Source: Candidatus Obscuribacterales bacterium (GTDB lineage Bacteria; Cyanobacteriota; Vampirovibrionia; Obscuribacterales; Obscuribacteraceae). Taken from it: a stretch of 64,000 nucleotides of DNA. The stretch spans positions 1 to 64,000 of the forward strand of contig JAIELX010000076.1 in the NCBI GenBank assembly GCA_019752635.1, in the 5' to 3' direction. Positions 18,674 through 26,668 of the stretch are shown here, one piece after another. Every line of letters begins with the position of its first letter. Positions within the stretch are counted from its first letter, which is position 1. Position numbers and translations under genes: made by a program. Below the pieces are notes generated by a model. The model searched no databases, had not been told where the DNA came from, and saw only the letters and a list, made by a program, of their open reading frames with translations.

Positions 18674-19162
18674 ATGCCTAACCCTGTGTTCGTTGCTGTG
18701 ATCGTTGTGTTGGTGATCCTCTGGCTAAAATTGGTAATACTGAACGATGCGATGCGGCGAGCAAGCGAACCCGCTGTGCCGAGCAAACCAAGCGTACCGA
18801 GAGAGGTGAGCGAATACTTCCAACATATGGAGGGGTTCCTGCGCGAGTGCTCCTCGATTGTGGAATTCCTTCGGACACACTTTTCCCTGCTGGCAGCCGA
18901 TAAGGTGCGAATTTTTCGCGCTGACCTCGAAGTGGCTCGCCAGAGCGAGAGATTCGAGGGGGAGTCCACCAAGCTTGAGTCTGCATTAAAGTACATGGAC
19001 TTGCTCGGGCATGCCAGTGCCAGTGAGACCAGAAGCGACGGGTCCACTCGGGTGACGTTGGCCATCACCGTGGTGGACCTTGACCTCTCATACCAGCGTG
19101 CCGTTGACCGCTTGGAGCTCTATCGCAAACAAATTGACGATTGGCTCCGCGGACTCAGCTAA
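18674..19162 (+). CDS. Membrane-anchored helical protein, 162 aa
   Basis: An N-terminal span (VFVAVIVVLVILWLKLVIL, about 4-23) is followed by a soluble helical body with charged residues, such as KVRIFRADLEVARQSERFEGE. The layout matches that of the 5621-6001 gene in the other short-gene cluster. ATG at 18674 has a modest site, GAGAGTG. Function unknown. Confidence 0.65.
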   Translation: MPNPVFVAVIVVLVILWLKLVILNDAMRRASEPAVPSKPSVPREVSEYFQHMEGFLRECSSIVEFLRTHFSLLAADKVRIFRADLEVARQSERFEGESTKLESALKYMDLLGHASASETRSDGSTRVTLAITVVDLDLSYQRAVDRLELYRKQIDDWLRGLS

Positions 19163-19230
19163 GCCCTCGCTGCAATGCCCCTTCACTCGGACGGACGCTG
19201 TCCCTTCTCCGTAAATGAGGACTAATACCT

Positions 19231-19698
19231 TTGTTCGACAATGCTGGTAAATTCAACGAGTGGAAGTCCGAGATCGCAGTGCTTATGGCCAATCTGGCAC
19301 TGGATAAGGCTTCGCAGGCGCGCACAAAGCTGGCCTCACCGCTGGTGGTGGGTGCCCTGGGACTACTGGTAGGCGCGCCAAGTTTCGACGAGGCCATCAT
19401 CGCTTTGGAAGCGATTGTACCTCTGGACCGGTGGCTGAAGTACCGGGTGGAGCGGCTTCGGTGTGTTAACCGGCTGCGTAGGTTTGTCGGCACAGGCAGT
19501 GCCTGCCAAACTTACCTGATGGACGCCTACGCTGCGTGTGTTGAGAGCGCGAACCTGACCAAGGAGGTTGCAGCAAAGGTGGATGAGGTTTCGAAGGCCG
19601 TCTTGATCAAGACGCACGAGAACAAAGAGTGCATCGAGCGCCTGGATCGTTGGCAGCAGCACCTCTATCGGCTGGCGGTACTCAGCCCGACGGCTTAA
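19231..19698 (+). CDS. Helical protein of unknown family, 155 aa
   Basis: The start is TTG at 19231 with AGGA upstream; ATG at 19285 is the alternative. The chain is helical, with a short hydrophobic segment (LVVGALGLLVGAP, about 38-50) that could associate with the membrane. Two cysteines lie in the middle. Family unknown. It is the last gene of the 18008-19698 cluster and is followed 15 bp later by a strong hairpin. Confidence 0.6.
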   Translation: MFDNAGKFNEWKSEIAVLMANLALDKASQARTKLASPLVVGALGLLVGAPSFDEAIIALEAIVPLDRWLKYRVERLRCVNRLRRFVGTGSACQTYLMDAYAACVESANLTKEVAAKVDEVSKAVLIKTHENKECIERLDRWQQHLYRLAVLSPTA

Positions 19699-19713
19699 TA
19701 CTGAAGTTGTGGA

Positions 19714-19743
19714 CGGAAAGGCACGGACTGTGGTGCCTTTCCG
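19714..19743 (+). terminator. 11-bp hairpin terminator
   Basis: CGGAAAGGCAC at 19714-19724 pairs perfectly with GTGCCTTTCCG at 19733-19743 around an 8-nt loop, just after the 19231-19698 gene. The following bases are GC-rich; a T-rich zone starts only at 19780. Confidence 0.6.
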
Positions 19744-19956
19744 CCCGCGCTTCGAGGGAGCACAACTAGCGGCTCTCACTTGTTTTTTGCACTTTTTGCA
19801 CTTTTTTTGCCGTTTTGGCTTTGGTTTCGCGCTGAAGCTCTGCTGACAGATCATTTATAGCTGATCAAGTAAGAAGGTATTGCTCTCAAGGGTTTTGTCG
19901 CTTTTTGCGATCTGCGTTCCAATTGAAGCTGCACTTCTTCTTCTTTACCAAGATTT

Positions 19957-19984
19957 TTTCAAGGTTACGTGTCGTTCAATGCTC
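19957..19984 (+). promoter_or_regulatory. 28-nt box shared with 13742-13769
   Basis: This copy ends 22 bp before the ATG at 20007. Its match to the box ahead of the second kinase (25 of 28) favours it being non-coding and supports the downstream start for the metalloprotease. Confidence 0.4.
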
Positions 19985-20006
19985 CTGGGCATGGGCTTCT
20001 TACTGC

Positions 20007-21965
20007 ATGGTGAAAACAATGAGAATCGTCGGCACGTCAATGATTGTTTCCTTGTTATTAGTTAGTTTGTCGTTGATGCTGTGGCGAGTACAACCCTCTG
20101 GTGGGTCTTCAAGCCAGGGCGCTATGGCTGCTAATGGCTTGTCGCGGTCAGCTCAACCAAGCGAAGTTCTCTTTGCCGAGGGATCAGAGCACGGCAGCAA
20201 GCGCTGGACTCGCCAGGAACAGCTAGCCGTCCAGAAATGCATAGACAGGATTGCATTTAAGTTTCCTTTGTTGTTGCGGAAAGCGGCTCATAATAGCTCT
20301 GTTCGGCTGTTTCGATGCAAAGACGATCCAACCGACGGACCGCATGATACTCAAGGGTTTACCATTGCAATGACTAACAGAATTTTTCTTACTGATGCTT
20401 TCTTTGCACAAAATTTTGATCGTCGGCTTTGGATTCTGGTTCATGAACTGGTTCATTGTGTAGACGTTGGTTTCATCTACTCATCAGATCCTCTCTGGTT
20501 GTCTCTTATGGGAACGTTTGATAGACGCAAGTACGAGGGCTGCTGGAAGGGCACTAAATGGATCGGCAAGTATAACGATTTTCCAACTGCTTATGCAGCG
20601 ATTAATCCAGAAGAAGCCCTACCGGAATTTTGTGCTGCAGTGTCACAGGGAAGGCCTATAAAGTTGCCGCCCGCACAGAGAGCCTTTGTAAATGGAATTC
20701 TTTATTCGCGGGATAAGTTCAGAGACAATTTGGCTGACTTGGTCATACGGTCAAATGATGCACGGGTGCGCTTGGATTTTGACGCTGCTGAAAAATTGAT
20801 TGAGGATGCGATATCGCTGTCTCCTGATTTATCGGCGTTGTATGTCTGTCGAATTGATCTACTACGTGCAAATGCTGACCTCGAAGATGATTTACCACAG
20901 CTTCGCGATGCCAATACCTCGGTTGCTCTGTGCCGAATCGCGAGGGCTCCTGCTACCGCGATCGGGTTCGTGGCTGGTCATAGAGCTCGCTATAGGGACA
21001 AGCTTTTTTGTGAAGAGAAAGATTTAGTTGGCGCTGCGAAAGCGCTTGCGGCCTCTATCTCGGATTTCGAGGAATTGCAGGCTGAGACTTATAATAGAGC
21101 TGTCGATCCGAGCTATTCGGACGAGGATGTGTTAGTCAATCTTGATGCACTCGAGGGGCACTCTTATGACCCTGGACTCCGTTGGCTTCGCGGTAATCTG
21201 CGCGCGGCCTTCGGGGAATTTGATAAGGCTCTACTTGATTTTTCGTATCTTGAAAGTTTTGCCTTCTTAGAAAAAGAGTCTGCCATTAGGCTAGCTCGTG
21301 GTGAGGCGCTGGCGCAGTTGGGCCGGTGGAATGATGCTGAAAAGGAATTGGCTAAGTGCCTTATTCTAGATCCTGGCAATGCCTGGGCCTTGAAGGCCCG
21401 TTCGATGGTGCGACAGAAGCTCGGGTGGACGTCTCTGGCCCGGAAAGATGCCGAGCATGCTTGCCGCCTTAACAGCATGCTCGTTGTTGACCATCATCAA
21501 AGAGTAAAGCCTGTCACAAACGTCGATGCTCTGCTGTCCTCGGATAGCGCTCCGTACTTTGACTGGAAGGTTGAGCAGCGCATTGGATCACAGAAGACAG
21601 ATATGTTTGTGTCCCTAACTTTTGCCGGTCGTTCAATCCGCGGTGAGCTGACACAAAATTGCCCTTGTGGAGAAAAACACTGTCGCGGCACGCTTCGTGG
21701 CTATGTTGATTCATCGACCGGATGCATCTATTTGCAGGTTCGCCAGGCGGAGCCTGCGCTAGATCATGTCTGTCCCTTTTTACTTAGCCAACGACCAGCG
21801 CAACGGCCTGCTCACCTTCAGTGTTCTAGCTATCGGCTTTTCGTTTCCGAATCAGGAATTCAGGGCGTGGGGCTAACTCGCGCCGGGAAATGGGCTGCGC
21901 AAGTGCGACTAGTACAAGATTTTTTCAATACCGCCGGTGGTTCAATGCTTCAGACCAGTATGTAA
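20007..21965 (+). CDS. Membrane-anchored HExxH metalloprotease-like protein with TPRs, 652 aa
   Basis: The open frame reaches back to 19905, but I prefer ATG at 20007 because the region before it carries a shared non-coding box. It then begins with MVKTMRIVG and a hydrophobic stretch (about 9-28) that is a signal anchor or signal peptide. Residues 146-150 are HELVH, the zinc-binding helix of zincin peptidases, with Glu residues at about 202, 203 and 207 (NPEEALPEF) as third-ligand candidates. Later residues (about 245-500) are TPR-like, including RLARGEALAQLGRWNDAEKELAKCL. The C-terminal part has a Cys cluster (CPCGEKHCRG) that could bind metal or form disulfides. It is followed at 18 bp by the 21984 gene, so they form an operon. 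Confidence 0.75.
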   Translation: MVKTMRIVGTSMIVSLLLVSLSLMLWRVQPSGGSSSQGAMAANGLSRSAQPSEVLFAEGSEHGSKRWTRQEQLAVQKCIDRIAFKFPLLLRKAAHNSSVRLFRCKDDPTDGPHDTQGFTIAMTNRIFLTDAFFAQNFDRRLWILVHELVHCVDVGFIYSSDPLWLSLMGTFDRRKYEGCWKGTKWIGKYNDFPTAYAAINPEEALPEFCAAVSQGRPIKLPPAQRAFVNGILYSRDKFRDNLADLVIRSNDARVRLDFDAAEKLIEDAISLSPDLSALYVCRIDLLRANADLEDDLPQLRDANTSVALCRIARAPATAIGFVAGHRARYRDKLFCEEKDLVGAAKALAASISDFEELQAETYNRAVDPSYSDEDVLVNLDALEGHSYDPGLRWLRGNLRAAFGEFDKALLDFSYLESFAFLEKESAIRLARGEALAQLGRWNDAEKELAKCLILDPGNAWALKARSMVRQKLGWTSLARKDAEHACRLNSMLVVDHHQRVKPVTNVDALLSSDSAPYFDWKVEQRIGSQKTDMFVSLTFAGRSIRGELTQNCPCGEKHCRGTLRGYVDSSTGCIYLQVRQAEPALDHVCPFLLSQRPAQRPAHLQCSSYRLFVSESGIQGVGLTRAGKWAAQVRLVQDFFNTAGGSMLQTSM

Positions 21966-21983
21966 GTTTAGGAGAAGGCAACT

Positions 21984-23603
21984 ATGCATATGCGTAACGA
22001 TGATATGGAATTGTTTGAATCAAAGCAGGAGGAACAGCTCTGCGCGAGCCTGAGCTTAACGAGTGAGGATTTGAGTAAAGAAAATCCCCCTGCCAATGAG
22101 AGGTCAGCTGCTGCTTCTGAGGCACTAGTCAGCGCCGATGTGTTACCGGCACTAGACTTGTCTACAGGCGAGCGGTCTCTTCCCAATGTGAAGGACGTGA
22201 ACGAAGACATCTACAAGAAGCTAGCTGAGGAGATTGGTCGGACCGGAAAGATCCCCGATAGGTTGAAAGAGATATTCAAAAACTCTGATCCCACGGCGGC
22301 GCAGTTTGAGCTAGACAAATTGAACGAGCTTTTGAAGCCCAAAGGAATGCGAGTTGACCACGATCCTAAAACGGATAGTCTGGACCTGTACCAAGGTGGA
22401 AAACACATCGATCGATGTGTTTTCGGTGACTCAACTCCTAATGGAAGTTCAGCTCCCCCTGCCCGTGAGAAGGTAGACGGAGTGAAAACTGACTCGCCGA
22501 CTCCGCGGGAATCAGAAATTCCGCCGCCGATTGGCGACCGCAATCCAACGGACGCTCCACCGAAGCGCGGGGAACCTAGCGACCTCTTTCCGCCGGTGAA
22601 GGTGAAGGAGGTGGATGAAGACGTTTACAAGAAGCTGGCTGAGGAGATCGGTCGGACGGGAAAGATCCCCGATAGGTTGAAAAAGATATTCGAAAACTCT
22701 GATCCTACGGCGGCGCAGTTTGAGCTGGATAAGTTGAACGAGCTTTTGACACCAAAAGGAATGAGTGTTCACCATGATCCTAAGACTGGGCGGCTAGACC
22801 TCTACCAGGGGATAGATCGCATCGATCGATGCGATCTGAGCGACGCTAATCCTAATGGAATTTCTGCTCCTTCTGCCCGTGAGAAGGTAGACGCAGTGGG
22901 AACCGATGCGCCGGCTCCGCGGAAATCAGAAAATCCGCCGATTGGCGAGAGCAATCCAACGCAAGCGCGGCCGAAAATAACGCCTTCGGAAAGATCTGGA
23001 AATCCGCTCCCGAGTGGCGAGCGCAATCCAACTGGTGCTCCACCGAACCCGAAAGATTCGGGCAATTCGCTTCCAAAGGAAGTTTACCAGACAGGCGATG
23101 TTCGACCAAAGCCATCGCCGACCTTGGCGCCGAGAGATCAGGGAATTGAATCGACGATGATGTTGCCTCTGCGGAAAGGAGCTGACCAACCAAATTCATT
23201 TAAATCGGAAAGCCCTACCCCTACCAGGGAGCGCATAACTTCTAATAATCGCTCCGCTTCGTACACTGAGTTCGAAACTGAAAATTCCAAGGTTATGAAA
23301 GCACTCACTGAAGCGAAGGTACTTATGAACAGGTCGGAGCTCCTCAAGGACATCATGGCTGCCTCCGAGAAGTTGCCAGACTATGTAGTTCCCCGGGGGA
23401 AGGAGCTTCCAGGCAAACAACTGAGCGATTCTGATTTGATCAAGAAAGGTAAGGAGTGCGCGGAACAATGGCGTACAAATCCCGATCCCCGAAGAATGCA
23501 AATTTCGGAACAGGAGGTTGATCGCCTGAAAAAACTTGATCCAAAAACTTGGAAAAAACTCGACGACCATATTCAAATGCGAAAGCGAGGTTACATCGGC
23601 TGA
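21984..23603 (+). CDS. Protein with an internal 138-residue tandem duplication, 539 aa
   Basis: ATG at 21984 follows TAGGAGAAGG. Two copies of a unit starting at about residues 70 and 208 have nearly the same sequence, including KKLAEEIGRTGKIPDRLK and FELDKLNELL.PKGM. Each pairs a helical part and a small beta part (DPKTDSLDLYQ) with a Pro/Ser-rich linker. A long Pro-rich, low-complexity stretch (about 300-420) and a charged helical C-terminus follow. No signal peptide is visible. Family unknown. It forms an operon with the metalloprotease gene, so it may be its partner or substrate, by inference. Confidence 0.75.
   Translation: MHMRNDDMELFESKQEEQLCASLSLTSEDLSKENPPANERSAAASEALVSADVLPALDLSTGERSLPNVKDVNEDIYKKLAEEIGRTGKIPDRLKEIFKNSDPTAAQFELDKLNELLKPKGMRVDHDPKTDSLDLYQGGKHIDRCVFGDSTPNGSSAPPAREKVDGVKTDSPTPRESEIPPPIGDRNPTDAPPKRGEPSDLFPPVKVKEVDEDVYKKLAEEIGRTGKIPDRLKKIFENSDPTAAQFELDKLNELLTPKGMSVHHDPKTGRLDLYQGIDRIDRCDLSDANPNGISAPSAREKVDAVGTDAPAPRKSENPPIGESNPTQARPKITPSERSGNPLPSGERNPTGAPPNPKDSGNSLPKEVYQTGDVRPKPSPTLAPRDQGIESTMMLPLRKGADQPNSFKSESPTPTRERITSNNRSASYTEFETENSKVMKALTEAKVLMNRSELLKDIMAASEKLPDYVVPRGKELPGKQLSDSDLIKKGKECAEQWRTNPDPRRMQISEQEVDRLKKLDPKTWKKLDDHIQMRKRGYIG
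22193..22960 (+). repeat. Two tandem 414-bp coding repeats
   Basis: The units begin near 22193 and 22607 and are offset by exactly 414 bp, so the frame is kept. Similarity is high at DNA level over the first 200 bp and drops in the linker, which suggests a recent in-frame duplication. Confidence 0.8.
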
Positions 23604-23616
23604 TAGCTGATTTCCA

Positions 23617-23659
23617 GACGCGGGTTCTCACTCTTCTTGGGTGAGAACCTGCGTCTTTT
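23617..23659 (+). terminator. Intrinsic terminator with T tract
   Basis: A 15-bp stem, 23617-23631 with 23641-23655, one G-T pair and a 9-nt loop, is followed by TTTT. It lies 13 bp after the 21984-23603 stop. It separates the metalloprotease operon from the third kinase and is the clearest intrinsic terminator in the window. Confidence 0.85.
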
Positions 23660-23720
23660 GGTTCAAAATTGTCGCAATAAATTTCGATCATTCGGGTATA
23701 GCCCTGGTAAGGGTACCGGA

Positions 23721-26348
23721 ATGAAAAACGTTCTTCTTGACGACTCTCTGGTGGGGCAGACTATTGGCGGTAATTTCGTCATCACCCGTTGGATTGGCAT
23801 GGGCGGAATGGGCACGACCTACGAAGCTAAGCAAATCGATCTTGATCGTAGAGTATGCATCAAATTTCTCAAGGTTGAAGGACTTAGCGATCCTGAAAGT
23901 TTTCAGCGATTTAAAAGAGAAGCTCGTGTTTTATCAAAGCTGCAGCACGACTTCATAGTCTCGTGTTTTTCCTTTGGACTGTATGAGTCTATATATCCAT
24001 TTCTTGTGCTTGAACTAGTCGAGGGTGCTTCGCTTAAAGCATTGGCGACTGACTCTGCCCTGGAATGGAAGCGCGCGTGTTTGCTGTTGATCCAATTGTG
24101 CCAGGCGTTGGAATTTGCTCATAAGCTAAACTTTGTTCATCGCGATTTGAAACCGGAAAATATTCTTGTCACCTCGGTGGCTGGAGAAGAGAGCGTTAAG
24201 CTAATTGATTTTGGTCTGGTTGGTTTGCAGACGGAAGCAACTGCAGAGAAACTAACCGCGCCTGGTAGTATCATGGGCAGTGTCAACTATATGGCGCCTG
24301 AATGTTTCAAGGGTGTTTCCCCGAACAAGAGTCAAGACATTTACGCTTTTGGCTGCGTAATGTATTACCTGCTTTCGGGACTAGAGCCGTTTGCGGCAGA
24401 TAGCCCGATTGCCGTGATGTACAAACATGCCAACGAAAGATTGCCTAAGCTGCCATCGGAATCGACACCGGATGATGTGCGCGACTCGCTTGAAAAAATA
24501 ATCTGGAGATGCACCGCTCCGATGGCAGCAGATAGACCTGACGATTGCAGCGAGGTTAGACAGCTACTCGGCTGCGTTTTGGACGGTTTGGTTCAGCCAG
24601 AAATCGCAAAGATCAACGAGTCTGAGCCACGAAGTCGCAGAACGTTGCTGGCGTTTTGTTCGGCCATGACCATAGTTGCCCTGGCAATCATTGCGCTGGG
24701 TTATTGGCGTGACACAACAGTCAGTGCGGTACCACCTTCGGAACCCCCACTTGCGCAGATTGCTGCCATCGTGGTGCCTGAGGGGACCACCTGGCAGCTC
24801 AGCGAGAGCGATCGACTGGAGCTGGCTAAACAAAGTCTGTTGGCGATTGACCTTACTTTAAGAGACCTTAACTTGAGATGGGGGCGCCAACGAACTTCTG
24901 CGGAGCATCAGATTTTGACTGCGGAAACTGAGAAGGTGCGCGATAAGCTTGATCTTTTTCTACGCAACGAGGGGCAGGTTTTGCATCAGCAAAGTAAGGT
25001 TGCCTCTGAGGTTCGAGCGCTCTGCTTCAGTCTGAGCGATTTGCTTTCGACCCTCGCTCCGCGTGTGTCAAATGTTCGATTAGAGGCGAACTTGCGGGAT
25101 CTTCAGTGTGATTTGCTAACTTCTTTCGGCTGCTATCGAGGCGGGCTTGAAATTGTTCGTAGCGGCAAACCAATCAATCGATCCTTTGTGATTTCGCAAA
25201 ACGAACTCTCTGCCCTGGAGAATTTTCACAAAGAAGTATGCGCACGCTTTGATCGTACCAATCCGGAACGAGCAGTGGTGCTCCGACTGCGCCCGGTGAT
25301 TCGTTTCTATCCTAAGCTGAACCATGGCGAAACTTTGTTTGGGGAGTTTCTGTGTCGGTATAAGGTCGTTTGCGCTAATGGTATTGTCGTTAGGGAGAGT
25401 TGGCAACCACAACTATGTTCAATATTCGGTAAGTTTGCATTCAAGAACAAGGAACAGATGTTGTCCGTGGCGATGGACCTGGTGGACATTCAGACTTCTG
25501 TGGGGCAAGTGGCACAGGCTCAAAAAGTTCTTGCAATTTTGCGAGCCAATTTCTTGCCAAAGCTTGATGTCGAGTTAGTAAGCTCTAAGCTTTTGCAAGT
25601 TGGACAGTCAAGGGAAAGTGAGGAGTTGTTGAATGTAGCTATTGCGAGAGCTTTCAGGCGGAATCAACCACAACTCTGGTGCCGTTACAAATCCCAACTT
25701 GTACTGATGCATTCGGGGCCGAGCATGGGACAGGCTTCCGCTAAGTCGGCGATGGAAATTCTGAAATCGAAGCAGTGGAAAGCCGTGGAGGCTGAGTGGG
25801 CAGGGGGCGTCGATCCGGTTACTGAGACTACTGTAAGCGAAGTCTTGAATGACTTGCTGTTGACATGTGCGAATTGCCTGAAGAACGGCAAAACGAAAGG
25901 CGTACCCGAACTCTTGGAAGAGTGCCAGCGAATTCTGTTAGCGGGCAATAGCGACGCGCCTTCGTATGCCATGACGCTGCACCAATCGATTCGTTCATAT
26001 TCCGATTTGCAACTGTTCAAAGAAAGTTTAGCCATACGTAGAGCCTTTTTCGCGCTGGTCGAAAGAAACAAGAAACAATTTCCTGATGGATTCTTTCCTT
26101 ATGCGGCGAAACTAGAACTGGCGCGGGGATTGTGGCTCTCTGGTCAACGACTGGAAGCGAAAAAACTTTATGCTGAATGTGCTGCGGATTTCGCTCAGCT
26201 TTCGGTGCGCTGCAGAACCGGCGGCTGGATCGAATGGACCGTGGCAAAACTAGATTGGTTTCGCGAGGCTGGTTTTGTGAAAGAGGCGGATCGGCTACAA
26301 TCGACGTTGAATCGACTAGCGTCCTCAGACCATTACTATGGCAAGTAA
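23721..26348 (+). CDS. Membrane Ser/Thr protein kinase with repeat ectodomain, 875 aa (tandem copy 1)
   Basis: ATG at 23721 starts MKNVLLDDSLVG and follows a weak AAGGGTACCGGA; the open frame reaches 23637 but homology to the next gene starts here. The kinase domain has GMGGMG at 26-31, K48, HRDLKPEN, DFG, MAPECF and DIYAFGC, all intact. One membrane span lies at about 307-328. The ectodomain (about 550 residues, shorter than in the two earlier kinases) carries DLLTSFGCY and RLRPVIRFYPKL and helical repeats. It is a close tandem relative of the gene at 26669-29299, including shared sequence just before the start. Confidence 0.92.
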   Translation: MKNVLLDDSLVGQTIGGNFVITRWIGMGGMGTTYEAKQIDLDRRVCIKFLKVEGLSDPESFQRFKREARVLSKLQHDFIVSCFSFGLYESIYPFLVLELVEGASLKALATDSALEWKRACLLLIQLCQALEFAHKLNFVHRDLKPENILVTSVAGEESVKLIDFGLVGLQTEATAEKLTAPGSIMGSVNYMAPECFKGVSPNKSQDIYAFGCVMYYLLSGLEPFAADSPIAVMYKHANERLPKLPSESTPDDVRDSLEKIIWRCTAPMAADRPDDCSEVRQLLGCVLDGLVQPEIAKINESEPRSRRTLLAFCSAMTIVALAIIALGYWRDTTVSAVPPSEPPLAQIAAIVVPEGTTWQLSESDRLELAKQSLLAIDLTLRDLNLRWGRQRTSAEHQILTAETEKVRDKLDLFLRNEGQVLHQQSKVASEVRALCFSLSDLLSTLAPRVSNVRLEANLRDLQCDLLTSFGCYRGGLEIVRSGKPINRSFVISQNELSALENFHKEVCARFDRTNPERAVVLRLRPVIRFYPKLNHGETLFGEFLCRYKVVCANGIVVRESWQPQLCSIFGKFAFKNKEQMLSVAMDLVDIQTSVGQVAQAQKVLAILRANFLPKLDVELVSSKLLQVGQSRESEELLNVAIARAFRRNQPQLWCRYKSQLVLMHSGPSMGQASAKSAMEILKSKQWKAVEAEWAGGVDPVTETTVSEVLNDLLLTCANCLKNGKTKGVPELLEECQRILLAGNSDAPSYAMTLHQSIRSYSDLQLFKESLAIRRAFFALVERNKKQFPDGFFPYAAKLELARGLWLSGQRLEAKKLYAECAADFAQLSVRCRTGGWIEWTVAKLDWFREAGFVKEADRLQSTLNRLASSDHYYGK

Positions 26349-26668
26349 CAGCCAGCATAATAATTAATCTCTGAATCTTAGTAAGTATTGTGCTCGGTCA
26401 ACCCGTGGTCGACGCCGGATGAAAGTCGCGGAAGCCCTGGGAGCGGTGGCTTCCAGCCGGCACAGGAAGGCGATCGGTGTGACTGCCACAGCAGCTTTAC
26501 TGCATTCTCGGCACTTGAGGTCCGGGAACATTGGGATGTGCTTGCCGAATAGGTACTAAACCTCAGTGTTGGATCATCAGACGCCGATCGCGGGTCTGCG
26601 CAGATAGACGGCCGAACTAGCTGTTGCAACCAATCTCATCCGGGTATAGCCCTGATAAGGATACCGGA
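26349..26668. other. Spacer between tandem kinase copies
   Basis: The 320-bp spacer contains no supported gene. Its last 28 bp match the leader of the preceding kinase, so the duplicated unit begins about there (26641). The rest has a higher GC content and no recognised origin. Confidence 0.45.
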
